From Apostichopus parvimensis (Eukaryota > Echinodermata > Holothuroidea > Aspidochirotida > Stichopodidae), in NCBI GenBank assembly GCA_000934455.1, contig KN890313.1, forward strand, positions 5,875-34,107: a stretch of 28,233 nt of DNA, written 5' to 3'. This document shows, piece by piece, positions 1-12,085 of the stretch. Every line of letters begins with the position of its first letter. Position 1 is the first letter of the stretch. The notes beneath the pieces were generated by a model. The model saw only the letters and a program-made list of their open reading frames with translations, made no database searches and had not been told where the DNA came from. The translations under genes and the position numbers were made by a program.

Positions 1-2082
1 CAAGAACATGCTAAGATTTTGTTTTTCAAAAAGTAAGAACAACTGTGTAAGCAGCGGCTAAAAACCTGTAAGTTGTAATTCATTTCAACTAGTAATTTTT
101 TTTCTAGAAAATGTGATGTGGATCAAGTCTTTCTACATGTGAAAATGAAAGTTATTTTGACAATAAGATCAGGATTGTGTCAAAACCTCGTTACTATAAA
201 GTAGGCACCCTTTGCGAGAGTCATTGTTTTGGGCGTACCAAGATGGCGTGAGCGACATTCAAAAAGCTGCAAAGCGTATTGCTGTCAGCAAGTTCGGTAT
301 GGCTTCTACTGTATGTATTAATTTCTGTGGTTGACGTACACACAAATATTCTGGAACCTTTGCGAGTGCAGCTTTGCGAGTTGCTCTCCATCAATTATCC
401 AGTGTTATTCAATACATAATGAAGTTTTACTTCAAGCTTTACTTCAAGTGTTACCAATTAAACTTTACTTTTTCCTGTTGTTTATACAGGTTATGAACCA
501 AACTAATGACCCTCCCTGTGGCCAATTCCCATACAACGAAAATTAAAATATTTCAAATTGACGGCTTATTTGATGATGACATCTGCTCCTCGGTGCAGGT
601 GTTAAAGTTAATGTTAATCCGGTTGTTTTATAGATTCTAATAACTCATCCAAAACATGTTGTTTTAAACTTAATATAAACAACAGAGCATCCTTGGATGA
701 CATTCAACAACATCTGTCCTTAGAAATGTTGTAATACATCATAAATATGTCGTTTTGAGGTCATATAAGGGTTAGGGTTTCCCCACTGAGTTTTCTGTTG
801 TATCTTGGTCTGTGTATTTAGACTACATAGTCCAGTCACTTCAATTGATTAACAGCACCTGTTTAAAAGGGTTATTTCTCAAAAATACAAAAAGGATTGA
901 TCACTGATGGCAGTTGCTTTCAATGGCCTACAACATATCAACATGGACTTTGTGCCTTAAGTCATTTCTAAAACCAGTGGAGGGCCTTTTAGGCTATTCC
1001 TGAAATGGTACTGATGTACAATGGGAAATAAAAAAAACCTTGGTTTGCAAAGGGAAATTATTCAGAGTGATTCAAACTATATTCATTACTGTTCATTTTA
1101 ATACCTCATTAGAAAATTTTTCCAAAACTATTAAAACAAAGACAGCAAACTCAAACTCTTATTTAAATATACAACAACAAAACTGTGATGAAAGATGTGA
1201 AATGTAGTATTGTGCCGATAATCGTTTGTGATATTGTTATCGGCCGATATTAGCGATATCCAATGCATATCCGTATCAGTAAATTAGCGGCAAACCAACA
1301 TTTTTTTCTTCACAACAGAGCCACTTCTTGTTACTTGCGATGTTTTATTTATCTGTTCTAAAAAAAAATTTCTTTAGCTTCAGTTTTGATTGTGATTAAT
1401 AGCCAGTGGTCAATATACCGATCAGCTGGTCAAAGAAACAAGACGCAATTTCTGGAAAATATTTACCAATAACGATCTGTAAACAGACCAACCAGTCAGG
1501 CCACTTGACTTGGCCATGTGAAATCAGACTTGCTTTAGTCGATTTAAGTTACAAACAAGTCGTTCACGAAACTACTCAAAATTATCCAAAAATTCTATTG
1601 TTTCATCACTTCATGGATCTCCCATGAGCAAAAAAGGAACACTTTAATCCCACAAAGGATGCTAACAAAATTTCAAATGGAAAGAGTAATAAACAAAGTC
1701 GCAGACCAAAATCTGAAAAGTTTGACAACATCTGGAACTCCATAAACCTCACAAACACAGTGATGTGTGTGAGCACCAAAGATGAAGGAAAACAATCCAA
1801 TGTGCATTTCTGACATCACACCTGTTGGCTTCAAGTGCATTTTTGGTGCAAATGGTTTCAAATATCACCATTTAGTGTCTCAAAAATGGTACAAAGGAAT
1901 TGAATGCAAATTTTAGCAACTATGCTTAGATGTTCCTCTTTTGACAGTCAAAAATAAAGAAAAAAATTTCCTCTTGACTATCCTTTTCAAGTGAGAGGGG
2001 AAGAGAGACTAGGTGTAGTAAAGTAGGACACTGAGGGGGGTGCAGTAATGATTTGTGCTGTTCAGCTTCACCAATAACTTAC
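1..2082 (-). other. Intron of the RFX5/7 gene, downstream of the DNA-binding-domain exon (partial)
   Basis: This sequence follows the gtaagt donor at 2082. I searched both strands for the expected next exon of the RFX domain (a SYCxxLGY...ARRLGxRGxSKYCY-like stretch) and found nothing. The stretch is AT-rich with short runs of A and T. Positions 200-390 are more CpG-rich and repeat the word tttgcgag three times. Positions 1210-1300 are rich in words like atcggccgat and gatatcc, resembling decayed DNA-transposon ends. No gene is supported. Confidence 0.6.
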
Positions 2083-2205
2083 TTGTATTCTTCATACACA
2101 TCCTGCTTGGGCATAGATGTGTCTGGGCTCTCTTCAAGGTGGCTGCAGATCCAGTTATACGCTTTTGTGTGTTCTTCCCTGTTGGAGTTTGGCCCTGATG
2201 GTGAG
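2083..2205 (-). CDS. RFX5/RFX7-family transcription factor, internal exon with start of the RFX DNA-binding domain (partial gene)
   Basis: Seen: on the minus strand a 123-base open exon follows a clean acceptor (pyrimidine-rich, ending ttgcag) and ends at a consensus donor (gtaagt). The exon starts with the last base of a split codon and ends with two bases of the next. It encodes 40 full codons, including PSGP, then KAYNWICSHLEE and PKQDVYEEY. Family knowledge: helix 1 of the RFX winged-helix domain in RFX5 and RFX7 has this layout (YxWIxxxLEE followed by PKQxVYxxY), unlike RFX1-4/6. RFX proteins bind X-box DNA in the nucleus; vertebrate RFX5 acts with RFXANK and RFXAP on MHC class II promoters, while RFX7 has wider targets. 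Inference: this is the single invertebrate RFX5/7 orthologue. The DNA-contacting remainder of the domain is not found in 1-2082 and should lie on the next exon, outside the window. No frame break is visible. A symbol is withheld because RFX5 and RFX7 cannot be separated here. Confidence 0.85.
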
Positions 2206-4867
2206 CTGCAAGAGAAAAATTGAACAGATCATTACAAAGAGTCACAAAGAATCAAATAAATTTCATTTTCATTTTTAAATTTTTTTTTCCATTTATTTAT
2301 TTCCAGTATAAATATAAATATTTATAAACAGGACATCAAAAGTGAGTATGTAATAAGAAAATATTATTTTAAAATGTTAGTGTACAAAAGTGCAGCAGTG
2401 TACAATAAATTATCCAGATTACTATTTTGTAAATAAGCATGATAAATAAAACCATTTCTATACACATTAATTCCGAATTTTGGTGTTATTGCTTATAATT
2501 TCACATAATTTAGTGCACAATCTCACTCAGTAATGACACCATGACAACTGCACCCCAAAAAAATTATGGGATAGGATTGTTACATACTGCGATATATTGA
2601 GCTTCTCTCTTTTTAACAAAACCACATTCTCATCTACTCGGTCCATGGTCCTGGTAATACTGATAACGTCAGAATGGCCTAGTGGGATACATGTATGCCA
2701 GCTGCACAAATGCACACAGATTTGCATAAGGGTTGCTCAAGGGATATTTACATATTGTCACTATGTACAAAATGTACGTGATTGTTTCTAACTATGCACA
2801 AAGCTGATGATGTTCCACACTTTAGTGAGTTACCAAAGAAACCTAAACTGACCTCCTGCTTTGCACACACGTCGTTTTATAATCACTTACACATTGTGTT
2901 TGTAGTAAATCATTGCAGATGAATGTGCTCATAACTGTCACAAAAACCTGTACCAAAAGGTTGCATCGCCCTGTAAATATGTTGATTAAACATTACAGGA
3001 GTACATATAAACTCTAAATGGCAGATAAAACATGTATGAGCGCCATTTATAATTTACTGACATTGCACAAGTATATTTTTTACTTCTTTATTGGCTTTTA
3101 ATATCTTACTGGTTCCTTCACTCGAGAAATAATTTTTTTACAATGCCATGGAAACGGTTCAACATATAATTAGTCACTTATGGCACCTTGTAGGGCAAAC
3201 TTTGGACTTTTGCCAGCAAAATGGAAAACAACAGATGGAAAAATTAGTTGGCATAAATAATGAACTTTCCAGGCCTTAGGGTAAAGAGAAGAACTTTTGT
3301 TTGATTTTATATATTCATAGATAGACCTTCACCTTTGCTTAGATCCCCAACTTGAAAACAAACCAGTCAATATTATCAATGCAAACTTCTTATAAATCTC
3401 CATTCTTCCAAATATTTCTCATAATTCTTACAGAAACCTTTTCCCCACAAATGGAAATTATAGGTCATTCCATAATGAGAGTACCAAAGAAGTCAACTGA
3501 GTGACTCACACACTAAGTTTCTATAGACATGTCTACATGGCAGGTGCAGTATGAACATGTCATAATATGTTTTGGTTGAATTACTATAGATTGAATAACA
3601 ATCACTAGGATTACAATGGAAAACTATCAAACAATGCACAAAAGAAATGAAAAGAAAGAAAAAAGAGATGTGAAAATCACACATCCTTTCTTTATTTATT
3701 TTTCTTAGGGAGGGGGGAAGGTGGTGTGGGGGCGAGGTGATGAGCTTCCAAATAGATCCAGCCCACCCCGATTCTCTAATAAACACCATCCTTCAGATGT
3801 TTGTCATTTCTTTCACACCCAAAAATGGTCCTCAAACACTCGGTAGATAAAAATCACAATGTATTAGACTCCATGGTAACTCTCAGCATTCCAGGTACAG
3901 TAGACACCCTTCATATATCAGATGACAAATACAGTGGCACATGCACACTTTATCAGCAGCATATAGTATGTACTGTACTATGTACAGTACAGTAGATGAT
4001 AAACACCATTTTGAGCCAAATTTAATAAATAATTTCAATGCTACTAATATATGTTATGATCCCACCACAATATATGTGCATTAGCTTGACTAGCATAGCA
4101 TTCATTTCCATATAAAGTTGAAAAAGTGACAAATTTCGGGACAACCATCAGTTTGCCTTTTACATATGATTAATACTAATTTATGAAATCTGTTTTACAA
4201 CAAAATACTGAGAATGGGATGGATTCATTTATTACTTGCTCATTATAAGCCTTCACTTCATAAAGAAAACTGAAAAGGATATCTTAGTTGATCAATTATA
4301 ATCATGTTTTGAGTAATACTTTAGGATTTGGCAAAACTGATATGAGAACATTTGACAGTAACAGTAACAAAAACCAAGCATTTCAAGCCTTAGTACCCTG
4401 GATGAAAAATAAATTAATAATTTACAGTGTACTTGATTTGATTAATCTACCCAATTTTCTTCAAAAACTGTCCTGAATGTTTACATTTGAGGTTCAAATA
4501 ATGTTCATCACATTTCTGGCAAACGAAACTTAGGTATTAACTCTTTTCTATGGAGTCGATTGGGCATGCATTAATGATCTAATACTAGTATTGGTTTGCT
4601 GAAGAGGAAGGAGCTCGTAAATTGGGTATAGCTATTGTTAATAACAGTACAAATTATTGTGCTCAAAAATGAGATATGACATTAATTTTTTTTTTATAAT
4701 AATTACAATACTTGATCATGATATAGAATTATCACAACTATCATACCACCTTAGAAAAGTGTTATCATAGGGAGTTACATGATCTGTGACATCTCTTTTA
4801 TTCCACAGTGTTTGTGCCCACCTGATAACAATATGGACACATGAAATGTGAAAAATGTTCATGCATG
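2206..4867. other. Intronic stretch without a recognisable gene
   Basis: AT-rich intron sequence. Open frames of 62-98 codons occur on both strands but overlap one another, lack coding character and match nothing I know. A perfect 9-base hairpin lies at 3970-3990 and an X-box-like palindrome at 3142-3155. Confidence 0.6.
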
Positions 4868-5216
4868 ATGTAAAAATAATAATAATAATAAACGCAAATT
4901 TATATAGCGCCAATATACAGAGGAAAACCAATGCTCAGTGGCGCTAGTGCTCGGGGAAGGCAGCCAAAAATAGATAAGTTTTGAGTCTGTTTTTGAAAAT
5001 GTTAACGTTGGGTGCCGACTTGATGTGCAGTGGAAGTGAGTTCCAAAGAGTAGGAGTGGCATTAGAAAACGATCTTTGACCAAATGACTTGAGCTTCCAC
5101 TTAGGTACATGGAGCAGTAGCTGATTTGAGGTTAGGAGAGAGCGGGTGGTGGTCTTCCGACTGATGATGCTACTCATGTATTCTGGTGCTAATCCATGCA
5201 GGGCTTTATATATATA
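4868..5216 (-). mobile_element. 5'-truncated LINE (CR1/L2-like non-LTR retrotransposon), 3' end of the ORF2-type protein plus 3'UTR
   Basis: Seen: on the minus strand a frame open from about 5207 to the stop at 4944-4946 encodes LHGLAPEYM, then about 40 residues later SFGQRSFSNATPTLWNSLP, then a NIFKNRLKTYLF stretch. Family knowledge: the reverse-transcriptase C-terminal tail of CR1/L2/Jockey-type LINEs typically reads ALHGLAP..Y, then RSF..A.P.LWNSLP..I, then FK..LKT.LF. The element ends in a short 3'UTR with a stem-loop and a tail of repeated ATT triplets (TAA on the plus strand, about 4875-4890). Only about 85 codons remain, so it is a dead copy truncated from the 5' side, the usual result of incomplete reverse transcription. 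No intact endonuclease or polymerase motifs are present. Target-site duplications are not clear. It sits in the RFX intron in the same orientation as the gene. Confidence 0.85.
4905..4946 (-). other. LINE 3' stem-loop
   Basis: Two perfectly complementary 8-base arms, tagcgcca at 4905-4912 and tggcgcta at 4939-4946, enclose a 26-base loop. The ORF stop codon lies inside the upstream arm. L2-clade LINEs are known to need a 3' stem-loop for template recognition by their own reverse transcriptase; this fits that role by position, but function is inferred. A similar structure is present in the SINE at 25135-25378. Confidence 0.6.
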
Positions 5217-5779
5217 ATTTGTTATCCTATTTGTGGTTCACTTATTTTCTAATATTGCTAGAATTGAAAACTGTGGTGTGTTTGAAGTTGATTTTTACAG
5301 CAGGCTTTCTAAGAGCTGCAAATCGATGTTCAAAGAACATTTTCAGTATGAATATGATGGAGCCAACTGTTTGCTCAAAATTTTCAATTTCTTTGGAATA
5401 TGAGTAAACAATTTTTATCATTCAATATTGCTAAATTTGTCTTCAGAAGTTATGTCATGCAGTTGTGCCATTGATTGAATCTTTGGCAGATTTATAATCT
5501 CGAGCAAGAAAGGGAATTTATAGAGCACTCTGTGCTTTTGAAGCATTTAGCATTCTTTTTTTTAAAACGGTACAGCGGCTGATTTTACTACGGTATGTGA
5601 ATGGATTGATCCCTAGCTCCCCCATGATATGATCAAACCTTGCAAAAAAACGTTTGTAGCGGTTTCCCAAATATTTGCTGGTTTGGGGACTGAGCCAAGG
5701 TATTAACAGGTCTCCCAGTCAACATTTATCCTATTTCCTAACTACCTAGACTGCATGGCTGGAATGTTATAGCACTGTG

Positions 5780-5845
5780 CCCCCACTTCATGGCTCCCCC
5801 ACTTCATGGCTCCCCCACTTCATGCCCCACTCCCCCACTTCATGG
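5780..5845 (+). repeat. Short minisatellite, about 16-22-base unit, 4 copies
   Basis: The word cccccacttcatg occurs four times in a row, separated by gct or a slightly longer spacer. The units are 16, 16 and 22 bases apart, and the last copy is preceded by an extra ccccact. Confidence 0.9.
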
Positions 5846-6078
5846 GCGCCATCAACTTCCTATTCCTTACGAATCTACCATTCAATGAAGCAACTGTGTA
5901 TTTTCAAGCTCTTGATTTTTTGTTTTTGTTCAAGTTGCTACTGGATGACATTTCAGCAGTTTTCAAATTCAAAGTTGTGAGGCTTACATGTTTTATTTTG
6001 CACTTATGTAAAGCTTCTGGATGTTACCAGGTTACCAAACTGGTGGGGCAATGCAAAGACATTTTCAGCTCCATACGT

Positions 6079-6110
6079 GAGAGAGAGAGAGAGAAAGAGA
6101 GAGTGAGTGA
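6079..6110 (+). repeat. GA microsatellite grading into GAGT
   Basis: A run of GA dinucleotides with one AA interruption, followed by gtgagtgagtg. It is a simple sequence repeat with no other signal. Confidence 0.9.
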
Positions 6111-6725
6111 GTGCATGGCATGTTTGATACAGAGCTTCACAATTAAAAAACAAGAAGTAGAATTCACTGTGGTTTTTTTATTTTCTTAACTTTCTTTTTT
6201 CTTTCTTTTTTTATTATGATAAAAATGCTACTGACCAAAATGCCACTGACAATGATGAAGAGTCAATGACTCTTGGAACACTGAAAGCCATTCCAACATG
6301 TAACTAGTGACCATAGCCTTGTTGACATATAACCTCTGCCTAGTATCTATCAGTTAATAGTTCAACAGTGCAAAATTGCTTCAAAGATGAAATTTAAACT
6401 TGTAATTTGACTCACAAAGAAAGCTAAAAGCAAACTTGACCAAAACCTGATGGAACTCAACCCTGCAGGGCAATCTGCTTCCTAACCAGCATATAAAATA
6501 ACATGGATGGCTTACAGGTTCCAAATGCAACCTATCATATATACAAATGTACGGTGAAATGATGGTTTCAGTTCTGAGAAAACTCTAGCAGTGAATTCAC
6601 CTCTCTAATAATAAGCATATTGATAAAAATACAAGGGATGGCCAGTGAACTCTATATAACCCTACTAACATGTGTAGTAGTAATAGTAGTATGGAACAAC
6701 AGATGATTAATATCACTGTGATATC

Positions 6726-6759
6726 CACACACACACACACACACACGCACGCACACGCA
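6726..6759 (+). repeat. CA microsatellite
   Basis: An uninterrupted CA repeat of about ten units followed by CG-interrupted units (acgcacgcacacgc). The alternating purine-pyrimidine pattern makes it a possible Z-DNA former. Confidence 0.9.
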
Positions 6760-9354
6760 AACGATAAACATAACAACTCCATCAATACAAAGACAGGTTG
6801 CATTCTGTATGAGCCTGTGAAGCAGCAGGTGAAAATTTACAATCGGTAAGAAAATTGGACAAATAAACATGAAACGTTATGAGAGTAGTTCACATTGTGT
6901 GTTAGAATATTATACGATTAGCAAAATTTAGCTCATCTTTCAGGAATGAGAGAAGCATTAACTGAATGACTATTTGTATACATGTATCCATATTACGTTG
7001 TGTGCAAATTCAATGGGGGTGGTGTGTTACAATTAGCATGCGAAGAAATTATTTTATTTTATTTTAGTATTAGTTATTCAGTTAGTATTTATAAAACAAG
7101 GAATTAAAAATGAACAACTATGCTTTGAATGAGGAGCCTTTGATGTATAGAAAGCCGGTATTAAATAATGAAGTAAATGAAAAAAAATAAATAAAAGAGC
7201 ATTCCCGACATTTAACATGCATCATCTTGCAAACTGAAATATTTATTATTAGAAACATCACTCGCTCTAAATTAGCCTTTTCAATTGTACTATGACATTT
7301 AAATCCCATGTGCGGTTTTACTGAGAGTAACATGTTTGCATGCATCCTCGTAAACCTTGTAAAAGAGCAAAAATAAAACGTCTACAACAAAGAACCCAAA
7401 ATACACTGTTGTTGATGGTATACAGTAATTGCAATTGATGATTCTCTTCGAATCCGTGGTAACATGCTCCATTCAACAAGGTTATTGAAAGTACGATGTG
7501 TGTATTGACATCATATATCTGAGATTAATGCAAAACTTTCTACTTAAACCTAGAGATTTGAAGGCCTCTTTTAATTGTCATTTGCCTATAGTTTACTTTA
7601 CAGTTGGCAATGAACTCTAATATCACCTTAACAGTTTATTCACCCACAGTTCAAATATTTATCAAAAGAAGTCAGGTAAAGGACAAGCCAATAATATCAT
7701 ACATACGTACATAAATACATACTCCTATATCATTGCTTTTACAGATTGAACAGAGAAAGATGCAGATTAATGTACAATTTTACACGATTTGGCTATAGCA
7801 GTCACCATATTTGCCTAACCTGTTAAAAAAAAACTAAATGCACAAAATAAGAAACCAAGTCAGGGAAACAAAACTGAATGTAATTGAGAACAGTTATCAA
7901 ACATTTTACTTTGTGAAGTTGTTTTCAGTTCAGCTGTTGAATGACTACTTGACTAAAAGAGTAAAATGTCATAATGTTGACATAGTATTGAAAGCAAACT
8001 GACTCAGTAAAAGACAGGTAGCAAATTTGAGTCGCTGCGGTTTTATGACATGCACATGATTGATCAAGTTAAACATTTGAAGTCATACACTTCATGGTGA
8101 TATTATTATCATTATTTGGGTCATCTTGCGTTAAAGAATAAAAACCCTGAAGTTTAACAATATGTGCCACAATGAGGTGCCACAATGTTTGTTAGATATG
8201 GAGTGCAGCATTGGTTGCTCAACTCTAGTGTGGCAGGTAAGATGGTGCACAGCGTTAAAACGTCACCATTAAACACATGCATGACCTGGTAGATGAATGT
8301 GCATTAATAAAACAGAGACATCAGTTGGGCACAGGTACTGTTAGTTGGTGTGTGGGTGGATATAAGTGTTACTGTTTTCTTGTATTGTTCTCTCTATTTA
8401 CTTATGGGAGCACTCTACTAGACAAGCCCTCTTTTCTTCTATCATTGTTACAGCTTTTGAATTTTTCCAACCTCCTCCCCCCCCCCCTTTCCTCTCAGTA
8501 GAAAGCAATACTCCAGGGCAGCTGTGTTAAGATTTTCAACAAACAAAAGAGTTCTTTGTTACGGGATCCATACTGACACTGTCATATAAACATTTCTTTG
8601 ACATTAACATTTTCAATACAATGCTTTGTGAAAAATAAAAACATGTGAATCCTTATCATCACAATCTCATCAACAAGACAATTTTGTATTGCTTGTTGAT
8701 TTTCAAAACAAAGCTTTACAGACACAAACAGTGTAACAGAATAAGCTATCACCACAGTTCATACAGTCTCTTGTATACATGTACACAACAATTACAGTAT
8801 CTCTATACATATATCTCTAGTGAAGTCAGTCCAGCTTTTAACTGCGAGCACAACTGTCAAATTAATGGCCATCATGATGTACGTGATCTGAGTTTGCTGG
8901 AATAATTCAGAGAAGACCATTTGAGTGGCTTAATTACGATAAGTGATATATACAATATGCAGTAGATTGTTGGTCTGTAGCATTTTCTGCAACTGATCAG
9001 CAAGGAAGGCTTATATCTGTAGCCCTGTTAAGTTAACAAACATTCTAATCAAGAGAGGGGATCTAAGCAGTTCACCCCAATTTTACTTATTTGTTTTGGT
9101 CGATGGTACCTGCCTGTTTCCAAAACATATGCATTCCACTATACCTAGTTTGTAACAACTAGGTAACAATCTTACACTGTACTATCAATGACCCTCTTAC
9201 CATTCCCTGGAGGGTCATTGGGGGAACTGTGCAAGAATGTTTACCAGCTGTTCAAGGCTTGGTAGATTGGAGTGCATTTATGTATTGGAGACAGGTAATA
9301 GAGGAGTGAAGTAAATCCTGAAGTTCACTAATGCTGTAACTGATATGTATTTTA

Positions 9355-9540
9355 GATCCTCCTGCAAGCAGGAACTCGCAAAGAAGCCATCTTTGGCTTA
9401 TCAAAGCCGCAAGCTGACAGAAGTCAGTCTCTTACATTCATATTTAACGTCCATGATTATGAATTGTCAATAACTCTGTAACTGGACGACTCGGGACCTT
9501 ATGATTGAAAGGCACCGGCGTTAACCATGAGCTAACACTT
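9355..9540 (-). mobile_element. tRNA-derived SINE, decayed copy
   Basis: Seen on the minus strand: a tRNA-like head begins near 9540, with an A-box-like segment TTAGCTCATGGTTAA (9521-9535) and a degenerate B box GGTCCCGAGTCGTCC (9484-9498). Between them is a CCGGTGCCTTTCAATCATAA-type anticodon-arm region. The body continues to a GC-rich end with the hairpin cctgc-aa-gcagg at 9361-9372. Family knowledge: an RNA polymerase III A/B-box promoter followed by a body defines a tRNA-derived SINE. The B box appears to have lost a few bases, so it is probably inactive. The exact 3' limit is uncertain by about 20 bases. The element is non-coding and depends on a partner LINE for movement. Confidence 0.7.
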
Positions 9541-10517
9541 CTCTATATAGAACAAATATATGTATCACATAGAACAAACTGCCTTGTCTACTTCCATACT
9601 ACCTACATACAGTATTCCTATGTCCACATAGTTCACATTAAATGAAAATGCTGCTTTGAAAAAGCTTCATGTCATACACGAATGTGTGTAAGAAGTTTGT
9701 TTCAGACCAATGAATTTTGTTCCATCAGATTTTCTTTGGTTTCTGCGTCTGTAGCCAAGAATCCCCATGAATCGCACCTTCTTGCATATCAAAGTCTGCA
9801 ATCTATCAACAAATTCATCACTATCTTGATAGATAGGTTCCATGAGCATAGACCTTGCTGTCAAATATTAGAGAATTACCAACAACTTTTCATATTAAAT
9901 TTTTTTTTTTAAATATAAACTGCTAAATGATTCTCTGGGGTTACATAATATCCATGATTATAACTCTTTCTTAATCTGAAGTATTGAGAGATATGTTTGA
10001 GATACCAAGCACTTCTCAATTCAAAATTAGATTCATACACAATAACAGTAAAGCACAATAGCTAATATGAGCAATCTGTTAGACAGATCACATGAGAGAG
10101 ATACAACTTCTTCGGAGAAATCAGAGAGGCTTCCATCATCTTCAAGGGAAATGTGATTTTGAAGGATTCATCCCCTCCCAAACAGAAATGGAATCATCCA
10201 ATCTGTAATTAAGAAGTGTACACCCCTTACTACTGTTGTGAGTCACTACTCTAAATATAGGCTGGTAGTTAGTACACACCAAACAAAACAGACACCTGGT
10301 CAATAACAGAAAAGCCTTCCTAGATAGGATGCATTATACGCAGCAGTGGCTTGGTTATACTGCAGAGCTAGTGAAGGCTTGCTTATCCATGCATGCATGC
10401 GTGCATGTGTATTCACTGTATTATCTCTCTGCACAAATCAACCATGTAGCCAAAACAGAAGATGTTTAGCAAGCACGTGCAGATTGCCACTCCATGCTCT
10501 GGGCGTAACGTCAACCT

Positions 10518-10562
10518 TCATAGAATTACAAATATTTGGGTCATAGAATTACAAATATTTGG
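10518..10562 (+). repeat. 23-base tandem duplication
   Basis: tcatagaattacaaatattt followed by ggg is duplicated head to tail (10518-10540 and 10541-10562) with no mismatch over 22 bases. This is probably a recent replication-slippage duplication. Confidence 0.9.
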
Positions 10563-12006
10563 AGATAATTTGATTAATGAGCAACTGGTAAGAATTGTTC
10601 TGTGCCCTGAGTACCTTACAGATGCAATGAAAAGTATTGGATTTTGATTTAAATCACAATATGGGCTTACCAAGTAAAAATTGGTTTACAGTTTTTTTGC
10701 TTTCATAATTAATGAATGAATGAACATAATCTTTAATATTTCTACGCTATATCACATTATAATTGAGACAAGCTGAGCAAAGAAAATAGAACTCCCAGAT
10801 TAACCAAAAAGCTGCTAAATTGAAGGATATTTCTGTTATCCAGTATAAACTTATCCAGGTATTTCCCCGTAATTTTCTTGTAACTAAATACGATATAAAA
10901 ACTTTAGATTTTTTCTTTCTTTTTTTTTCTGTTGTATTCTTTTCTGAACAATAATAGATCTTCATCTTGACTGTTCAAGGTCAACTTAATGCTTGTCAGG
11001 AACTTACATGTTTAATTTTTTTTTAACGATTGTCATATGATCAGAGGTTTAATGGATATGTTAGGTTACACCCCTGACTATTCATAACAGAAAGGGCAAC
11101 AGACTTTGCTTCACAGGCTGGCTAAAAAAGGGGTAACACATCCCATTGTTGGTTCTCCACATGAACTTCTCTCTCTCCTTTAAGGTGTCAAATAAAATAG
11201 ACTTGTTTTTCACTGAAAAAGGGTCACGCCAGTTGCACGGTGTCAGTCCGATTGTGTGAGACAAGGTCAAAAATTCAACGTTTTTAACAGGATAGAACAG
11301 GATTAGCACAATTGAAAGGTCATGATAGTGTACAAAACATTAATGCCTAAGTGATTTCATTGAGTGACATAGATGTTTGTACAAAAAAAAAGAAAAAGGG
11401 AAAAAAAAAAAGGAAATAAAAGTAAGGTTGAAATTCTAAAATGGCAAGTGTAACAGAGACAGGGAATTGCTGCTTTGTATCTGCAACTTCACCTAATGTA
11501 ACCCAGTGCATAAAAATAAGTAAATTTTGACGGATTAAACCTTATGTATTAAAGTAAGTAAGGAATGTAATAAGTGTAATGTGTAAGACCTGATGTGCCT
11601 ATTTTTAGACAGAGTGTTATTGAACCATGTGAGCAAAGAAAATGCGAAACGTGACAGGCAAACTGTACCGGCACTATGTCATCTACCACAAATAACACAA
11701 GTGTGATCAATTACTGAGTGTGCTGTAGTACTACAGTATGATCAGGTATATAGGCTCTATGGCCACCTCTACATATCAGATCCCACACTCCCCACGCAGT
11801 GTTCAGCATTAATAAGAAGGTTAATTGAGTTTGAACCTCCACATTTTCACATTGAACCTCCATGTTCAGTATCAGAGCCCACGCTCATGATCACTGATCA
11901 GAAACTTGAGGTTTTTTTACTGAAGAAAACGCACAAAACTATAAGCAGTGGTGTGATGGGTAATTCTGTTATTTATGCGTACTACTGTATCAAATTACGT
12001 GCAGGA

Positions 12007-12085
12007 CAATCAACAACAGAGGTTAAAGGTCAACCCTGGTCGAAGATCAACCCTGAGCTGTGTTTACATTACAAATTTAACACTG
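12007..12085 (-). repeat. Dispersed repeat of unknown family, copy 1
   Basis: The minus strand of this 79-base segment aligns without gaps to 23056-23134 on the plus strand, with 58 of 79 positions identical by my count. The best-conserved blocks are the first 30 bases (around TAATGTAAACA) and a central CAGGGTT(G/A)ACCTT. No open frame is shared, and no terminal repeat or target duplication is seen. It may be a remnant of a SINE body, a MITE or an LTR. Confidence 0.65.

Larger units (their letters stand above)
5217..9354. other. Intronic stretch without a recognisable gene; minisatellite and microsatellites
   Basis: AT-rich intron. It holds the CCCCCACTTCATGG minisatellite (5780-5845), a GA repeat (6079-6110), a CA repeat (6726-6759), an 11-base C run (8477-8487) and two neighbouring hairpins at 9144-9163 and 9186-9220. 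The longest open frame, 127 codons at 5806-6189 on the plus strand, runs through the minisatellite and the GA repeat and is judged to be chance. Confidence 0.6.

Noticed and set aside
299..546. Possible two-exon mini-gene on the plus strand (ATG at 299, gtatgt donor at 311, acceptor at 489, stop at 544-546).
   Set aside because: The predicted peptide has only 22 residues and matches nothing. Short in-frame donor/acceptor pairs like this arise often by chance.
1748..1774. Imperfect hairpin in ctcacaaacacagtgatgtgtgtgag.
   Set aside because: It derives from short CA/TG-rich words and has mismatches, so chance is likely.
5806..6189. 127-codon plus-strand open frame.
   Set aside because: It is made partly of the CCCCCACTTCATGG minisatellite and the GA microsatellite, with no recognised motif.
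10389..10410. Alternating catgcatgcatgcgtgcatgtg tract as a regulatory element.
   Set aside because: Simple-sequence origin is sufficient. A Z-DNA tendency is possible but nothing else supports function.
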